Shown piece by piece: positions 54,081 through 63,048 of a stretch of DNA of 64,000 bases (positions are counted from its first letter, which is position 1; the number at the start of each line of letters is the position of its first letter). The notes under the pieces are model-generated. The model saw only the letters and a list, made by a program, of their open reading frames with translations, searched no databases and was not told where the DNA came from. The stretch comes from a bacterium (GTDB taxonomy: Bacteria; Cyanobacteriota; Vampirovibrionia; Gastranaerophilales; Gastranaerophilaceae), in contig JAGAVG010000037.1 in assembly GCA_017942035.1 (NCBI GenBank), positions 62,001 to 126,000 of the forward strand, given 5' to 3'. Both the position numbers and the translations under genes were made by a program.

Positions 54081-55307
54081 ATGCAAATAAATTCTATATC
54101 TCAGAATAATATATATTATAACCATTCACAAAAAACAAAAATTAGTGAACCTGTTACTCCTGCATTTACAGGTTTGTTTAGTTTCTTTTCAAAAAACGCT
54201 CCTATTGCAAGATTAGATTCAGATATTGCTATTTATTCACCGAAAGAACTGGCTAAACTTCGTGAATATGCGACGAGAGAGGTTGTCGATATGTTCAAAC
54301 AAGCCCCAACTCCGGGGTTGATTAAACGTATGGATAATATTTTACGCTCACCTTTTGTAGATTATAAAACTGAATATTTTGGTAGTGGCTGTAGTAATCT
54401 TGCTGATCAGATTGCATATAATGTTAGTGCCAAAAAAGATAGTGAATTATACAGGCGTTTTGTGCTAACCTCACTTTCTCAAACTATGCCTATGGAACTC
54501 ATAGAAAAATCTCGAAAAGCGGGCTTAACTATAGAGAATAGGACATTGCATAATATTCTTGACTCTTATTCAAAAATGGATGAAGCAACACCAATGGCGG
54601 CTCAAGTGCGTAAAATGGTGCAGCGGTTAATAGATGCAGAAATTCCTATTCATTATTCAAATTATTTCTGCGCGAAAAGTATTATAAATAATCAGCCTTT
54701 GATGAGCAAAACTTACGTAGATTGTTTAGGTCTAACGCCTCAATCAAGTGTAGGAATTGTACATAATGGAGATATATTAGATACATATTTTTATAAAATT
54801 CATTCGGAGATGGGGAAATCTAAGTTATTAAGAGATGTTGCTGCAAATAATTCATTTTTCTTCATTGCCGACCCGGAAAAATTTTCATTAAATAAGAAGG
54901 ATATGTCGTTATATAATCTTGCCGGATTATCCGAAAATAAAACTATACGGGAAGAAATTTTTGATATAATTCCTTGGATTAAGGCAAACAGGAATAGGCA
55001 CATTACAACCAGAAAAAGATACATAGGTAAAGATGATACTCTCTACAGAACCCTTTATACAGCAGAAAGATATCATCCGGAATTGTTGAAATTGAATTTC
55101 CTTGAAAAATATATAATGTCTTATGATGGTAAGGTTGATATGCATGATATTTTTAGCGAATTTCCGGGGCGTTATACGTTTAGTGAAGATGGAAAATTAT
55201 TAGAAGAAACAACTAAACGAATAAACGAATTAATACAAGAAAATTCTCCTGGCAATTCAGAGCGGATAGAAAAACTTTCAAACTTTTTAGCATATATAAA
55301 TAAGTAG
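54081..55307 (+). CDS. Hypothetical protein with polar N-terminal tag
   Basis: A 408-residue soluble protein of unknown function. The N-terminus MQINSISQNNIYYNHSQK is polar and leads to TPAFTGLFSFF, an F-x-G motif like TPSFQG in the next gene. The body is mainly alpha-helical and rich in Lys, Arg and aromatic residues, without catalytic motifs that I recognise. AAAAAAGGA precedes the ATG. The gap to the radical SAM gene is 43 bases on the same strand, so they may be co-transcribed. Confidence 0.65.
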   Translation: MQINSISQNNIYYNHSQKTKISEPVTPAFTGLFSFFSKNAPIARLDSDIAIYSPKELAKLREYATREVVDMFKQAPTPGLIKRMDNILRSPFVDYKTEYFGSGCSNLADQIAYNVSAKKDSELYRRFVLTSLSQTMPMELIEKSRKAGLTIENRTLHNILDSYSKMDEATPMAAQVRKMVQRLIDAEIPIHYSNYFCAKSIINNQPLMSKTYVDCLGLTPQSSVGIVHNGDILDTYFYKIHSEMGKSKLLRDVAANNSFFFIADPEKFSLNKKDMSLYNLAGLSENKTIREEIFDIIPWIKANRNRHITTRKRYIGKDDTLYRTLYTAERYHPELLKLNFLEKYIMSYDGKVDMHDIFSEFPGRYTFSEDGKLLEETTKRINELIQENSPGNSERIEKLSNFLAYINK

Positions 55308-55350
55308 AATGTGATAATTTCTATTGTAATCTTAGGAGTTTTATATAAGT

Positions 55351-56802
55351 ATGCAAGTAAATAATAATTATACGCTCAATAATAATTGCGGAATCAATAT
55401 TCCACAAAATAATAACCTTAGATTAGTTTATAATAAGGATTCTGTTTGTTTTCAGAAAACTGCGGGAACTCCATCTTTTCAAGGTAATCCGCTTACTGCA
55501 ATAAAAGATTACATTCATTACAAAAAACTCAGATTTTATTTAAAAAGTGTTTCTGAGCAATTGAAGGATAAACCTGAGTATCAATTTCGCAATTTGAGTA
55601 TGGAATATATTGAGGGAATCCAGAGGGACATAAAAGTTTTTAAAGGGCTTTCGATGAAAGATATTCAATATCTTAGCGAAAACTTGCATGTAATTGCGGT
55701 TAAACGCGGCTGTACAAATATGTGCGGATATTGTTATGCGGATGCAAAACCTTCAAATCGTGAAATGAGTTGGGAAGATTTTACGTCAATTACAGGCGGC
55801 TTCAAGGAACTGAAAAAACGTTTGTGTGACTTACCTATATTTGGTGAAAATATGCACCATAATAAGAGCGACACCATTTATAAAACAACAGAATTATTTT
55901 ATGATGCTGATTGTATAGGGCTTGCCATTAAGGATAAAAAAGGAAAAGTTCACGATTTCAGAGATTTGGTAACTGAACTCTATGACGGACTTGGACGCCG
56001 TTCAGCATTTGATACTTCGGGTTGGGCTCCGCAGAATAAACTTCTACAGCAAAGGGCTGAAGACTATGCAGAATATTTTTCAAAACAGGAAAATATGAAT
56101 AAATTAGAAGAGTTTAATTTATCTTTTAATGTATTCAATGCATCAAATGTAGCCGCAGAAAGAGCGATGAGAGCTGGCGACAGAGAAAAAGCATATAGAT
56201 TACGTGAAAAGTATACTGATAAAATAGCAAATGCAATATTCACTTTTACGCCATTACTTAAAAATGAAAAATTTAACATTTTGACAAGAAGTTTTGGTTT
56301 ACAAGCTAAAAATGCGGAAGGGTTTGATGTTCCGACAATGATTACTTATATTAAACGAGTTCAAGAAAAAGTAAAAGCACTCTACGAGGCAGATTTGAAC
56401 GGGGGACAAAAGTATATTAAAACACCGGAAGATTTGGATAAAAATTTGCAACTTTTGTCAAAAAAATTAGAAAGAATAGAAACAGGTTTGAACAGTTCCG
56501 GTCGAATGCTTGAATTTATGAAATCATTTGGCATCAAGGCACCTATGCAAAATCATACAGAGTCTACCAAAATTATGTATCAGGATTTGAAGGAGAATGG
56601 AAGATATCATCGTTTTATTGCCCACAAACTAATTGATACGGACGGACGGGTTTATCACATGGATTATGCAAGATTTTTCCCAACAGAAATTCAACTGAAT
56701 TTGGAAAATAAAACTCCGACTCCAAAACTTGCGAACTTAAGAGAAAATTGCCTGATAACATCTGAAATAATTAATGCCCCTGAAAAAATTTGGTTGAGGT
56801 AA
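55351..56802 (+). CDS. Radical SAM protein with Asn-rich N-terminal tag
   Basis: A 483-residue protein. Residues 1-50 are Asn-rich (MQVNNNYTLNNNCGINIPQN) and end in TPSFQG. The radical SAM iron-sulfur motif C-x-x-x-C-x-x-C is present as KRGCTNMCGYCYA near residues 123-135. It is followed by barrel features such as FDTSGWAPQNKLLQQRAEDY and FNLSFNVFNA. A C-terminal Cys (ENCLITSE) is too sparse for a SPASM domain. It should cleave SAM to make a 5'-deoxyadenosyl radical; the substrate is unknown. Neighbouring genes encode proteins with similar tags, which might be partners or substrates. I know of no described family with this exact layout. Confidence 0.75.
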   Translation: MQVNNNYTLNNNCGINIPQNNNLRLVYNKDSVCFQKTAGTPSFQGNPLTAIKDYIHYKKLRFYLKSVSEQLKDKPEYQFRNLSMEYIEGIQRDIKVFKGLSMKDIQYLSENLHVIAVKRGCTNMCGYCYADAKPSNREMSWEDFTSITGGFKELKKRLCDLPIFGENMHHNKSDTIYKTTELFYDADCIGLAIKDKKGKVHDFRDLVTELYDGLGRRSAFDTSGWAPQNKLLQQRAEDYAEYFSKQENMNKLEEFNLSFNVFNASNVAAERAMRAGDREKAYRLREKYTDKIANAIFTFTPLLKNEKFNILTRSFGLQAKNAEGFDVPTMITYIKRVQEKVKALYEADLNGGQKYIKTPEDLDKNLQLLSKKLERIETGLNSSGRMLEFMKSFGIKAPMQNHTESTKIMYQDLKENGRYHRFIAHKLIDTDGRVYHMDYARFFPTEIQLNLENKTPTPKLANLRENCLITSEIINAPEKIWLR

Positions 56803-56832
56803 ATTGGGATTTACCTCAGTCTACAAGCTAAA

Positions 56833-57309
56833 TTATTTAGTGCCATCTATCCAAATCCACCATTCGTCGGCAGTTTTATGTATTGAAGGTTTTCCCCAAA
56901 AATCTGCCTTCAAGTTGTTACACAAAGGTAATTTTTTAGTAACATGTTTAATTTTGTTTAAAATAGTATCAGCGTTAAGACCTGAAGAATTTATGATTAA
57001 TGCTTCAGGTTTCTTATTATAAGGATTTACAAATGTAGAATACAAAGTTCCTAACAAATTATTACCAGCAGGATCAGCTTTGGACAAAGGTTTTACATCC
57101 ATGTATACAAACACATCTGTTTTTAAATTATCTAAATCTCTAAACAAAGGAGATTCTTTCATGATTTCTTTAGCGGTTTCAAGAGGCTTTTGTTCTATCA
57201 AAAATTTATCTTTCGAAGGATTAATATATTTTAGATTTTGAGGTAATATTGAATACTTCGAATAATAAATACTGCCAAAATAAATGTTGTTATTTGCCCT
57301 TGTTTCCAT
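56833..57309 (-). CDS. Small hypothetical protein with F-G tag
   Basis: A 158-residue protein. It starts METRANNNIYFGSIYYSKYS, again polar with an F-G motif, and continues with mixed alpha/beta structure (LKTDVFVYMDVKPL, PEALIINSSGLNADTILNKI) and a Trp-rich end (TADEWWIWIDGTK). The ATG at 57309 is set by the promoter TTGAAA, 17 bp, TATAAT, 6 nt; upstream in-frame codons overlap it. It is convergent with the radical SAM gene, with 30 bases between the stops. Confidence 0.65.
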   Translation of the reverse strand: METRANNNIYFGSIYYSKYSILPQNLKYINPSKDKFLIEQKPLETAKEIMKESPLFRDLDNLKTDVFVYMDVKPLSKADPAGNNLLGTLYSTFVNPYNKKPEALIINSSGLNADTILNKIKHVTKKLPLCNNLKADFWGKPSIHKTADEWWIWIDGTK

Positions 57310-57315
57310 TGCCAG

Positions 57316-57344
57316 ATTATAGATAAAAAAAATATATATTTCAA
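57316..57344 (-). promoter_or_regulatory. Near-consensus promoter, leaderless
   Basis: On the minus strand TTGAAA (57339-57344), 17 bp, TATAAT (57316-57321), then 6 nt to ATG 57309. Confidence 0.85.
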
Positions 57345-57389
57345 GTTCAAACGACCTTTGATTTCGCATATTTTTATGTTTATATATAG

Positions 57390-57416
57390 AAAGCGGCCGG
57401 TTTTACCGGCCGCTTT
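57390..57416 (-). terminator. clpC terminator
   Basis: AAAGCGGCCGG tttta CCGGCCGCTTT, a perfect 11-bp GC-rich stem after the clpC stop. Confidence 0.9.
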
Positions 57417-57432
57417 GTTGTCTTATATATGA

Positions 57433-59949
57433 TTATTCTGCAGAAACTTCTTGAACTTCATCATCCTGTTTTGCTTTTGATTTTTTTGATGCCTTAGATG
57501 CTTTTTCAAAAGCAATACGGTTATTTTCATCAAGTGTCAACCTAATTATATCTCCTTGAGAATATTTTCCTGAAAGAATTTCTTCGGCAAGGTTATCTTC
57601 GATCCTTCTTTGAATCAATCTTCTCAAAGGTCTTGCACCGTAAGCTTCCGAATAACCTTCTTTTGCAAGATGATCTTTAACCTCATCAGTTACCTCAACT
57701 GCCAATTCTTTTTCTTCAAGACGTTTGAACAAATCTTTAAGCATCAAGTCAACAATCTGTCTGATTTCGTCCTGTGAAAGATGTGCAAATACGATAGTTT
57801 CGTCGATACGGTTAAGGAATTCAGGTCTGAAAGCTTTTTTCATCTCTTCGTTAACTGTTTCTTTTAATTTTTCGTATCTGTCTTTTGATTGATCTTCACT
57901 TGTTGAGAAACCTACTTTAGAAACGTTCTGAATCATACTTGCACCAACGTTTGAAGTCATGATGATTACAGTGTTTTTAAAGTTAATGTGGCGGCCTTTT
58001 GCATCCGTAAGACGTCCGTCATCAAGGATTTGGAGCATAATATTGAATACATCCGGATGAGCCTTTTCAATTTCGTCAAAAAGAACGATTGAATAAGGTT
58101 TCTTTCTGATTTGTTCAGTTAAGTTTCCGCCATCGTCATATCCGACATATCCCGGAGGAGAACCGATAAGTTTTGCAGTTGAATGTTTTTCCATAAATTC
58201 TGACATATCAACTCTTATCATGTTATCTTCAGAACCAAACATAGCTTCCGCCAAAGCTTTTGCAAGTTCTGTTTTACCAACACCGGTAGGTCCGCAGAAG
58301 ATGAAGCTTCCAATCGGTCTATTCGGAGCTTTCAAACCAACTCTTGCACGTCTTATTGCTTTTGATATTGCAACAACGGCATCGTGCTGACCTATAACAC
58401 GCGCATGAAGTGTATCTTCAAGCTTCAACAGTCTTTCATTTTCGCCTTCTGTAAGCTTTGTAACCGGAACACCTGTCATTGTGGCAATTACTTCGGCTAC
58501 ATTTTCCGCAGTTACAGTCGGTTTGTTTGCTTCATGTTCTTCTTTATATTTTTGAGTAACCTCTCTTATTCTGTCTTTCAAATCGGCCTCGTCATCGCGA
58601 AGCGCAGAAGCTTTTTCAAATTCTTGATTTCTGATTGCATCTTCTTTTTCTTTGATAAGCTCACGAAGCTCCTTATCAAGCTCTTTGCCTTCCGGACTGA
58701 GAGTTGAAACCTTCAATCTAACCTTAGAACTTGCCTCGTCAATTACGTCAATTGCTTTATCCGGAAGGAATCTGTCTGTAATATATTTGCTTGACAACTT
58801 AACGGATGAAACAATTGCTTCATCTGAAATATTCAACTGGTGGTGCTCTTCATATTTAGGTCTCAAACCTTTGATTATCTCAATAGATTCCTCAATTGAA
58901 GGTTCATCAATAATTACAGATTGGAAACGTCTTTCTAAAGCAGAATCTTTTTCCACATATTTTCTGTATTCATCAAGGGTTGTCGCACCAATAACTTGAA
59001 TTTCGCCTCTTGAAAGTGCCGGTTTTAGAATGTTTGCGGCATCAATTGCACCTTCTGCGGCGCCGGCGCCGATTAGTGTGTGCATTTCATCAATAACAAG
59101 GATAATATTTCCTGCTTGACGAATTTCATCCATAATTTTTTTCAAGCGTTCTTCAAACTCACCGCGGTATTTTGTACCTGCAACAAGAAGTCCCATATCA
59201 AGCTGGATAACCTTTTTGCCGTCAAGAATATCCGGAACCTCAGCGTTAACAATTCTGATTGCAAGACCTTCTGCAACTGCTGTCTTACCAACACCCGGTT
59301 CTCCGATTAATACCGGATTATTTTTTGTACGGCGTGCAAGAATTTGGATAACACGCTCGATTTCTTTATCTCTTCCGACTACCGGATCAAGTCTTAACTC
59401 TTGAGCGGCAAGTGTTAAATCTCTTCCGAATTCATCAAGGCTCGGAGTTTTTGTTTTTCCGGCGGAAGCTGATGAAGATGATGTTGAACCGGAAGAAACT
59501 GATGTTTGCGGTTTAGATTCTCCGAGCATTTTGACAACATTACTTCTAATTTTATTCAAATCTACGCCTAAATTTTCCAAAACTCTTGCGGCAACACCTT
59601 CACCTTCTCTAATCAAACCTAAAAGCAGGTGTTCAGTGCCGATATAATTGTGACCAAGCTGTCTTGCTTCATCCCAGGATAATTCTAAAACTCTTTTAGC
59701 GCGCGGGGTGAAAGGAATTTCAACCGCGACAAAGCCGGAGCCTCGTCCGATTATTTTTTCAACTTCAGCTCTTGCATCTTTAAGAGTAACCCCCATTGAT
59801 TTAAGTGTTTTTGCCGCAACGCCGGTACCTTCTCCGATAAGTCCGAGAAGAACCTGTTCCGTTCCAACAAAGTTATGCCCAAGACGGCGTGCCTCTTCCT
59901 GAGCCAGCATTATAACCTTAATGGCTTTTTCTGTAAAACGTTCGAACAT
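57433..59949 (-). CDS. clpC: ATP-dependent Clp protease ATP-binding subunit ClpC
   Basis: Unfolds proteins for ClpP or acts as a chaperone, 838 residues. Two N-terminal Clp_N repeats ([20 protein letters not shown] and [20 protein letters not shown]) come first, and then AAA-1 with Walker [20 protein letters not shown]-type middle domain follows ([20 protein letters not shown]), then AAA-2 with [19 protein letters not shown] and the C-terminal domain [24 protein letters not shown] lies at good spacing upstream. ClpC is typical of firmicutes and cyanobacteria. No ctsR or mcsAB is adjacent, so regulation differs from the Bacillus pattern. Confidence 0.97.
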   Translation of the reverse strand: MFERFTEKAIKVIMLAQEEARRLGHNFVGTEQVLLGLIGEGTGVAAKTLKSMGVTLKDARAEVEKIIGRGSGFVAVEIPFTPRAKRVLELSWDEARQLGHNYIGTEHLLLGLIREGEGVAARVLENLGVDLNKIRSNVVKMLGESKPQTSVSSGSTSSSSASAGKTKTPSLDEFGRDLTLAAQELRLDPVVGRDKEIERVIQILARRTKNNPVLIGEPGVGKTAVAEGLAIRIVNAEVPDILDGKKVIQLDMGLLVAGTKYRGEFEERLKKIMDEIRQAGNIILVIDEMHTLIGAGAAEGAIDAANILKPALSRGEIQVIGATTLDEYRKYVEKDSALERRFQSVIIDEPSIEESIEIIKGLRPKYEEHHQLNISDEAIVSSVKLSSKYITDRFLPDKAIDVIDEASSKVRLKVSTLSPEGKELDKELRELIKEKEDAIRNQEFEKASALRDDEADLKDRIREVTQKYKEEHEANKPTVTAENVAEVIATMTGVPVTKLTEGENERLLKLEDTLHARVIGQHDAVVAISKAIRRARVGLKAPNRPIGSFIFCGPTGVGKTELAKALAEAMFGSEDNMIRVDMSEFMEKHSTAKLIGSPPGYVGYDDGGNLTEQIRKKPYSIVLFDEIEKAHPDVFNIMLQILDDGRLTDAKGRHINFKNTVIIMTSNVGASMIQNVSKVGFSTSEDQSKDRYEKLKETVNEEMKKAFRPEFLNRIDETIVFAHLSQDEIRQIVDLMLKDLFKRLEEKELAVEVTDEVKDHLAKEGYSEAYGARPLRRLIQRRIEDNLAEEILSGKYSQGDIIRLTLDENNRIAFEKASKASKKSKAKQDDEVQEVSAE

Positions 59950-60109
59950 TTATATTTCACTCCTATCTCTTCTTATATGATATATATAATACATAAAAAA
60001 ACAAAAAGTTTCAAGGGTTCGGGCAAAATATCAACCGTATTAATTACTATTTTCTTAACTTCAAACATCTGGCGGATTTATTTTTTTCTTATGCTGATAT
60101 AGTAATGCT

Positions 60110-60547
60110 ATGGCCAGAAGAAGGAAAAAGAGTTCGTTTGAAAAATATGTTGTTCCGATTGTGTTGGGTGTGATAGCGTCTATTGCCTACAATGCAACGT
60201 TTTATTTGAATGATATTTCGCTTGATAAGAACAAACCTTACAGGATGAAAGCTGGAATGCTTGAGGGGGATTACGTCAAAAACTGGTGCACTCCAAACGT
60301 TGGCAAGCGCGAGTTTGTCTTGATTGATAACACACGGGTTGACTGCTTAACAAAAGATTACGCAATAGAATTTGATTTTGCGCACAAATGGGCTGAAAGT
60401 ATCGGGCAATCTTTATATTACGGCAAGATGACCGGAAAAACTCCGGCGGTTGCGATTATCAAAAAATCCCCTGCCGATTACAAATACATTATGCGCATAA
60501 AAAAAGTTAACCCTGATTTGAAAATTTACGAAATTAACGCATATTAA
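60110..60547 (+). CDS. Small membrane-anchored protein, possible nuclease-like fold
   Basis: A 145-residue protein. A basic start (MARRRKKSSFEKY) leads to one hydrophobic segment (VVPIVLGVIASIAYNATFYL). A soluble domain follows with the conserved string TRVDCLTKDYAIEFDFAHKW, then AESIGQSLYYGKMTGKTPAV. The D-x14-E/D-x-D..GQ-x-L-Y-Y pattern is found in widespread uncharacterised proteins and loosely recalls PD-(D/E)xK nucleases, but this is uncertain. TGATATAGT gives an extended -10 box 6 nt before the ATG, so it is probably leaderless. Its 3' end overlaps the NIF3 gene by 4 bases. Confidence 0.7.
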   Translation: MARRRKKSSFEKYVVPIVLGVIASIAYNATFYLNDISLDKNKPYRMKAGMLEGDYVKNWCTPNVGKREFVLIDNTRVDCLTKDYAIEFDFAHKWAESIGQSLYYGKMTGKTPAVAIIKKSPADYKYIMRIKKVNPDLKIYEINAY

Positions 60548-61227
60548 GGGTAAATAAAAGGCGAATTTTCGATAGCTTTTATAATTTCTACATTGTCTCC
60601 GATGATTTTTTCAAAGGTTTCGAGCACCGGAATTTCACTTTCAAAATGTCCGATATCAAAAACAACAATCGGGCTTTCTATTGCGGTGTGAAATTTCAAA
60701 TCACCGGTAACAATTGCATCTGCTCCGTTTTGAAACGCTTGATTAATAAAGTCGCTTCCGCTTCCCGCACAAAAGGCTATTTTTTTAAGATTTTTAATTC
60801 CGGAATTATTTGTATAGCGCAAATTCGGCGAGATTTTGCGTAATTTTTCAACGAAATCATCAATTGAAATTTCAGTATTTACATATCTCAAAAACTCTTC
60901 TTTTTCTTTATCAACAGAGCCGAAAAGTTTTGAAATAAGCGTGTCTGTCGTTCCGCCGTCGGCCTTGTCAAGGTTTGTGTGGGCGCAATATATGTCAATA
61001 TTTTTAAATTCCAACGGAACTAAAAAGAGCGGATGATGAGAAATTATCATGTCGCAATCGTTTTCTATTGCTTGATTTAGAACGTTTTCGGTAACAGTCA
61101 GGGCAAGCATTATTTTTGAAATATCCTTCTGTTGGGTTTCAACAAGCCATCCGGAACAATCCCAATTTTCCTGAGAGTCTAAAGGCGCAAATTTTTCTAT
61201 TTTGCCAGTAATTTCATATTTATCCAT
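60544..61227 (-). CDS. NIF3/YbgI-family protein
   Basis: A 227-residue member of the Nif3-like dinuclear metal protein family. Metal ligands are visible in MIISHHPLFLVP and CAHTNLDKADGGTTD, and towards the C-terminus in GDLKFHTAIES and DIGHFESE. The family is widespread, and its enzymatic role is debated (GTP cyclohydrolase I type 2 has been proposed). The ATG at 61227 lies inside the end of coaBC (ATGGATAA, 8-base overlap), so translation is coupled; it is the last gene of the gmk operon. Confidence 0.9.
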   Translation of the reverse strand: MDKYEITGKIEKFAPLDSQENWDCSGWLVETQQKDISKIMLALTVTENVLNQAIENDCDMIISHHPLFLVPLEFKNIDIYCAHTNLDKADGGTTDTLISKLFGSVDKEKEEFLRYVNTEISIDDFVEKLRKISPNLRYTNNSGIKNLKKIAFCAGSGSDFINQAFQNGADAIVTGDLKFHTAIESPIVVFDIGHFESEIPVLETFEKIIGDNVEIIKAIENSPFIYP

Positions 61228-62392
61228 AAATTTCCTCAAAAATTTGCGCCGCAATATCTGATTTTAATGCTTTTTCAAGTTTTTTTACGGAGCCGTCTTT
61301 TTTAAGAATTGAAACCTCATTATATTCGCTTGAAAATCCGATATCTTTTCTTGAAATATCGTTTGCGATTAGATAATCGCAACCTTTTTTTGAAATTTTT
61401 TCCGTCGCATTTTTAAGTAAATTTTCACTTTCTGCACAGAAACCGACGATTAAAGGAGCGGGATTTCCTGCGCGTTTTTCGCATAATGCTTTCAAAATAT
61501 CGGGATTTTTAACCAATGTCAGCGCAATTTCATCTTCGGATGTTTTTTTCATCTTTTGCGGCTGAACTTCTTTGGCTCTGTAATCCGCAACGGCGGCCGC
61601 CATAATCACGCAATCCGCATTATCAATGTTTTCATCAAGGACTTTTTGCATCTCAAGCGCCGATTTAACCTTGATGACATTGTATTTTCTTTTAACATTT
61701 GTTGTTGTGATTAAGGAGACGTCAGCCCCGAAATTTGCTGCATAATCAGCCAGAGCAAGCCCCATTTTGCCGGAAGAGTAATTCGAAATGTACCGTACCG
61801 GATCGATTTCTTCTATTGTGCCGCCTGAGGTGATAACGATTTTTTTACCGGTCAAAGGTCTTCGATTTAATAATTCAATTGTTTTATCAAAAATTTTGTC
61901 TATAGAGCAAAGTCTGCCTTTACCCTCGTAACCACAGGCAAGATAACCGCTTTCAGGCTCTAAAATTGTATAGTGAAGTTTTGCGAGGTTTTCCTGAAAA
62001 ATCGGATTTTCCCACATATTCGTATTCATTGCAGGTGCAATAATAACGGGTTTTGTGAATGCGCAAGCAATTGAGGTTAAAAGGTTGTCGCAAATCCCGC
62101 CGGAAATTTTTGATATAGTATTGGCACTTGCCGGCGCAATAACCATTATATCGGCCTCATCAGCGTAGGAAATGTGTTCGGGGTTGAATTTCTCCACGTT
62201 GAATTCCTCTACCGCAACGTCGTTTTTGCTCAAGTTTTGCAGAGTTAATTTTGTTACGAAATTCAATGCGTTCGGGGTGCAAACCACACGTACATTTGCA
62301 TTTGCGCGTTTATACATTCTGATAAGTTCGCAAATCTTATACGCGGCAATCCCGCCCGTAATCCCTAACAGCACGGTTTTTCCGCTAAGCAT
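61220..62392 (-). CDS. coaBC: Bifunctional CoaBC (PPC synthetase/decarboxylase)
   Basis: Converts 4'-phosphopantothenate and cysteine to 4'-phosphopantetheine for coenzyme A. The N-terminal FMN flavoprotein half (1-180) has GITGGIAAYK, the catalytic His in PEHISYADEAD and PAMNTNMWENP. The C-terminal synthetase half (185-390) has ITSGGTIEEIDPVRYISNYSSGKMG and the conserved KKTSEDEIALTLVKNPDIL segment. At 390 residues it is standard length. It overlaps gmk upstream and the NIF3 gene downstream by 8 bases each. Confidence 0.95.
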   Translation of the reverse strand: MLSGKTVLLGITGGIAAYKICELIRMYKRANANVRVVCTPNALNFVTKLTLQNLSKNDVAVEEFNVEKFNPEHISYADEADIMVIAPASANTISKISGGICDNLLTSIACAFTKPVIIAPAMNTNMWENPIFQENLAKLHYTILEPESGYLACGYEGKGRLCSIDKIFDKTIELLNRRPLTGKKIVITSGGTIEEIDPVRYISNYSSGKMGLALADYAANFGADVSLITTTNVKRKYNVIKVKSALEMQKVLDENIDNADCVIMAAAVADYRAKEVQPQKMKKTSEDEIALTLVKNPDILKALCEKRAGNPAPLIVGFCAESENLLKNATEKISKKGCDYLIANDISRKDIGFSSEYNEVSILKKDGSVKKLEKALKSDIAAQIFEEIYG

Positions 62393-62948
62393 TATTTCTT
62401 TCTCCGTTTATAATCTTTTCAAGATTTTCAATTGCAATCTCAAGATTGTCGTTTACGACCTGATAATCAAACTGTTTTCCGCGTTCAATTTCGGTTTTTG
62501 CCTCATTAAGTCTTTTTTGTATTGTCTCTTCATCCTCTGTATGGCGTCCTCTCAGACGGTTTTCAAGAGCTTCATAAGAAGGCGGGCAAATAAATATCAG
62601 CACAGCCTCCGGCATCTGCTTTTTAACCTGAAGGGCGCCTTTTGTGTCGATTTCAAGAATAATATTTTTACCTTCTTCAAGACATTGTTTTATATATTTT
62701 TTCTTCGTTCCGTAAAAATTTCCGGCAAACTCTGCCCATTCCAAAAATTTGTCATTATCAATACAATCCTGAAAATCTTCTCTGGTCAAAAAGAAGTAAT
62801 TAACGCCATCAATTTCACCTTCGCGCGGTTTTCTTGTTGTACAGGAAATTGAGAGCATAAAGTCAGGATTTTTAGCCATAAATCCTTTTAATACTGTTCC
62901 TTTGCCGACTCCGGAAGAGCCTGATATTACATACAATTTTTTGTTCAT
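62385..62948 (-). CDS. gmk: Guanylate kinase
   Basis: Phosphorylates GMP to GDP. A 187-residue P-loop kinase with GSSGVGKGTVLKGF at residues 9-22, where Lys-Gly replaces the commoner Lys-Ser/Thr. The GMP-binding SCTTRKPREGEIDGVNYFF and the lid RLRGRHTEDEETIQKRL also fit the family. The promoter reads TTTACA, 16 bp, TATAAT (62955-62960), 6 nt, ATG, so the operon gmk-coaBC-NIF3 probably begins with a leaderless message. The usual neighbour rpoZ is absent. Confidence 0.95.
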   Translation of the reverse strand: MNKKLYVISGSSGVGKGTVLKGFMAKNPDFMLSISCTTRKPREGEIDGVNYFFLTREDFQDCIDNDKFLEWAEFAGNFYGTKKKYIKQCLEEGKNIILEIDTKGALQVKKQMPEAVLIFICPPSYEALENRLRGRHTEDEETIQKRLNEAKTEIERGKQFDYQVVNDNLEIAIENLEKIINGERNNA

Positions 62949-62954
62949 ACATCA

Positions 62955-62982
62955 ATTATACAATGAAAATTTTAAATGTAAA
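62955..62982 (-). promoter_or_regulatory. gmk operon promoter, leaderless
   Basis: On the minus strand TTTACA (62977-62982), 16 bp, TATAAT (62955-62960), 6 nt, ATG 62948. Confidence 0.85.
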
Positions 62983-62997
62983 AAGGGAAGATATTAA

Positions 62998-63029
62998 AAA
63001 GCGCAAACCATTTTTCAGGTCTGCGCTTT
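62998..63029 (-). terminator. Terminator of the MFS transporter gene
   Basis: AAAGCGCA..TGCGCTTT hairpin with an inner ACC/GGT pair and a T tail on the minus strand. Confidence 0.85.
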
Positions 63030-63048
63030 GAAAAATAATCTAAAACAC

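Noticed and set aside
58384-59404. Plus-strand frames across clpC
   Set aside because: Antisense shadows of an intact housekeeping gene, without promoter or ribosome-binding site.
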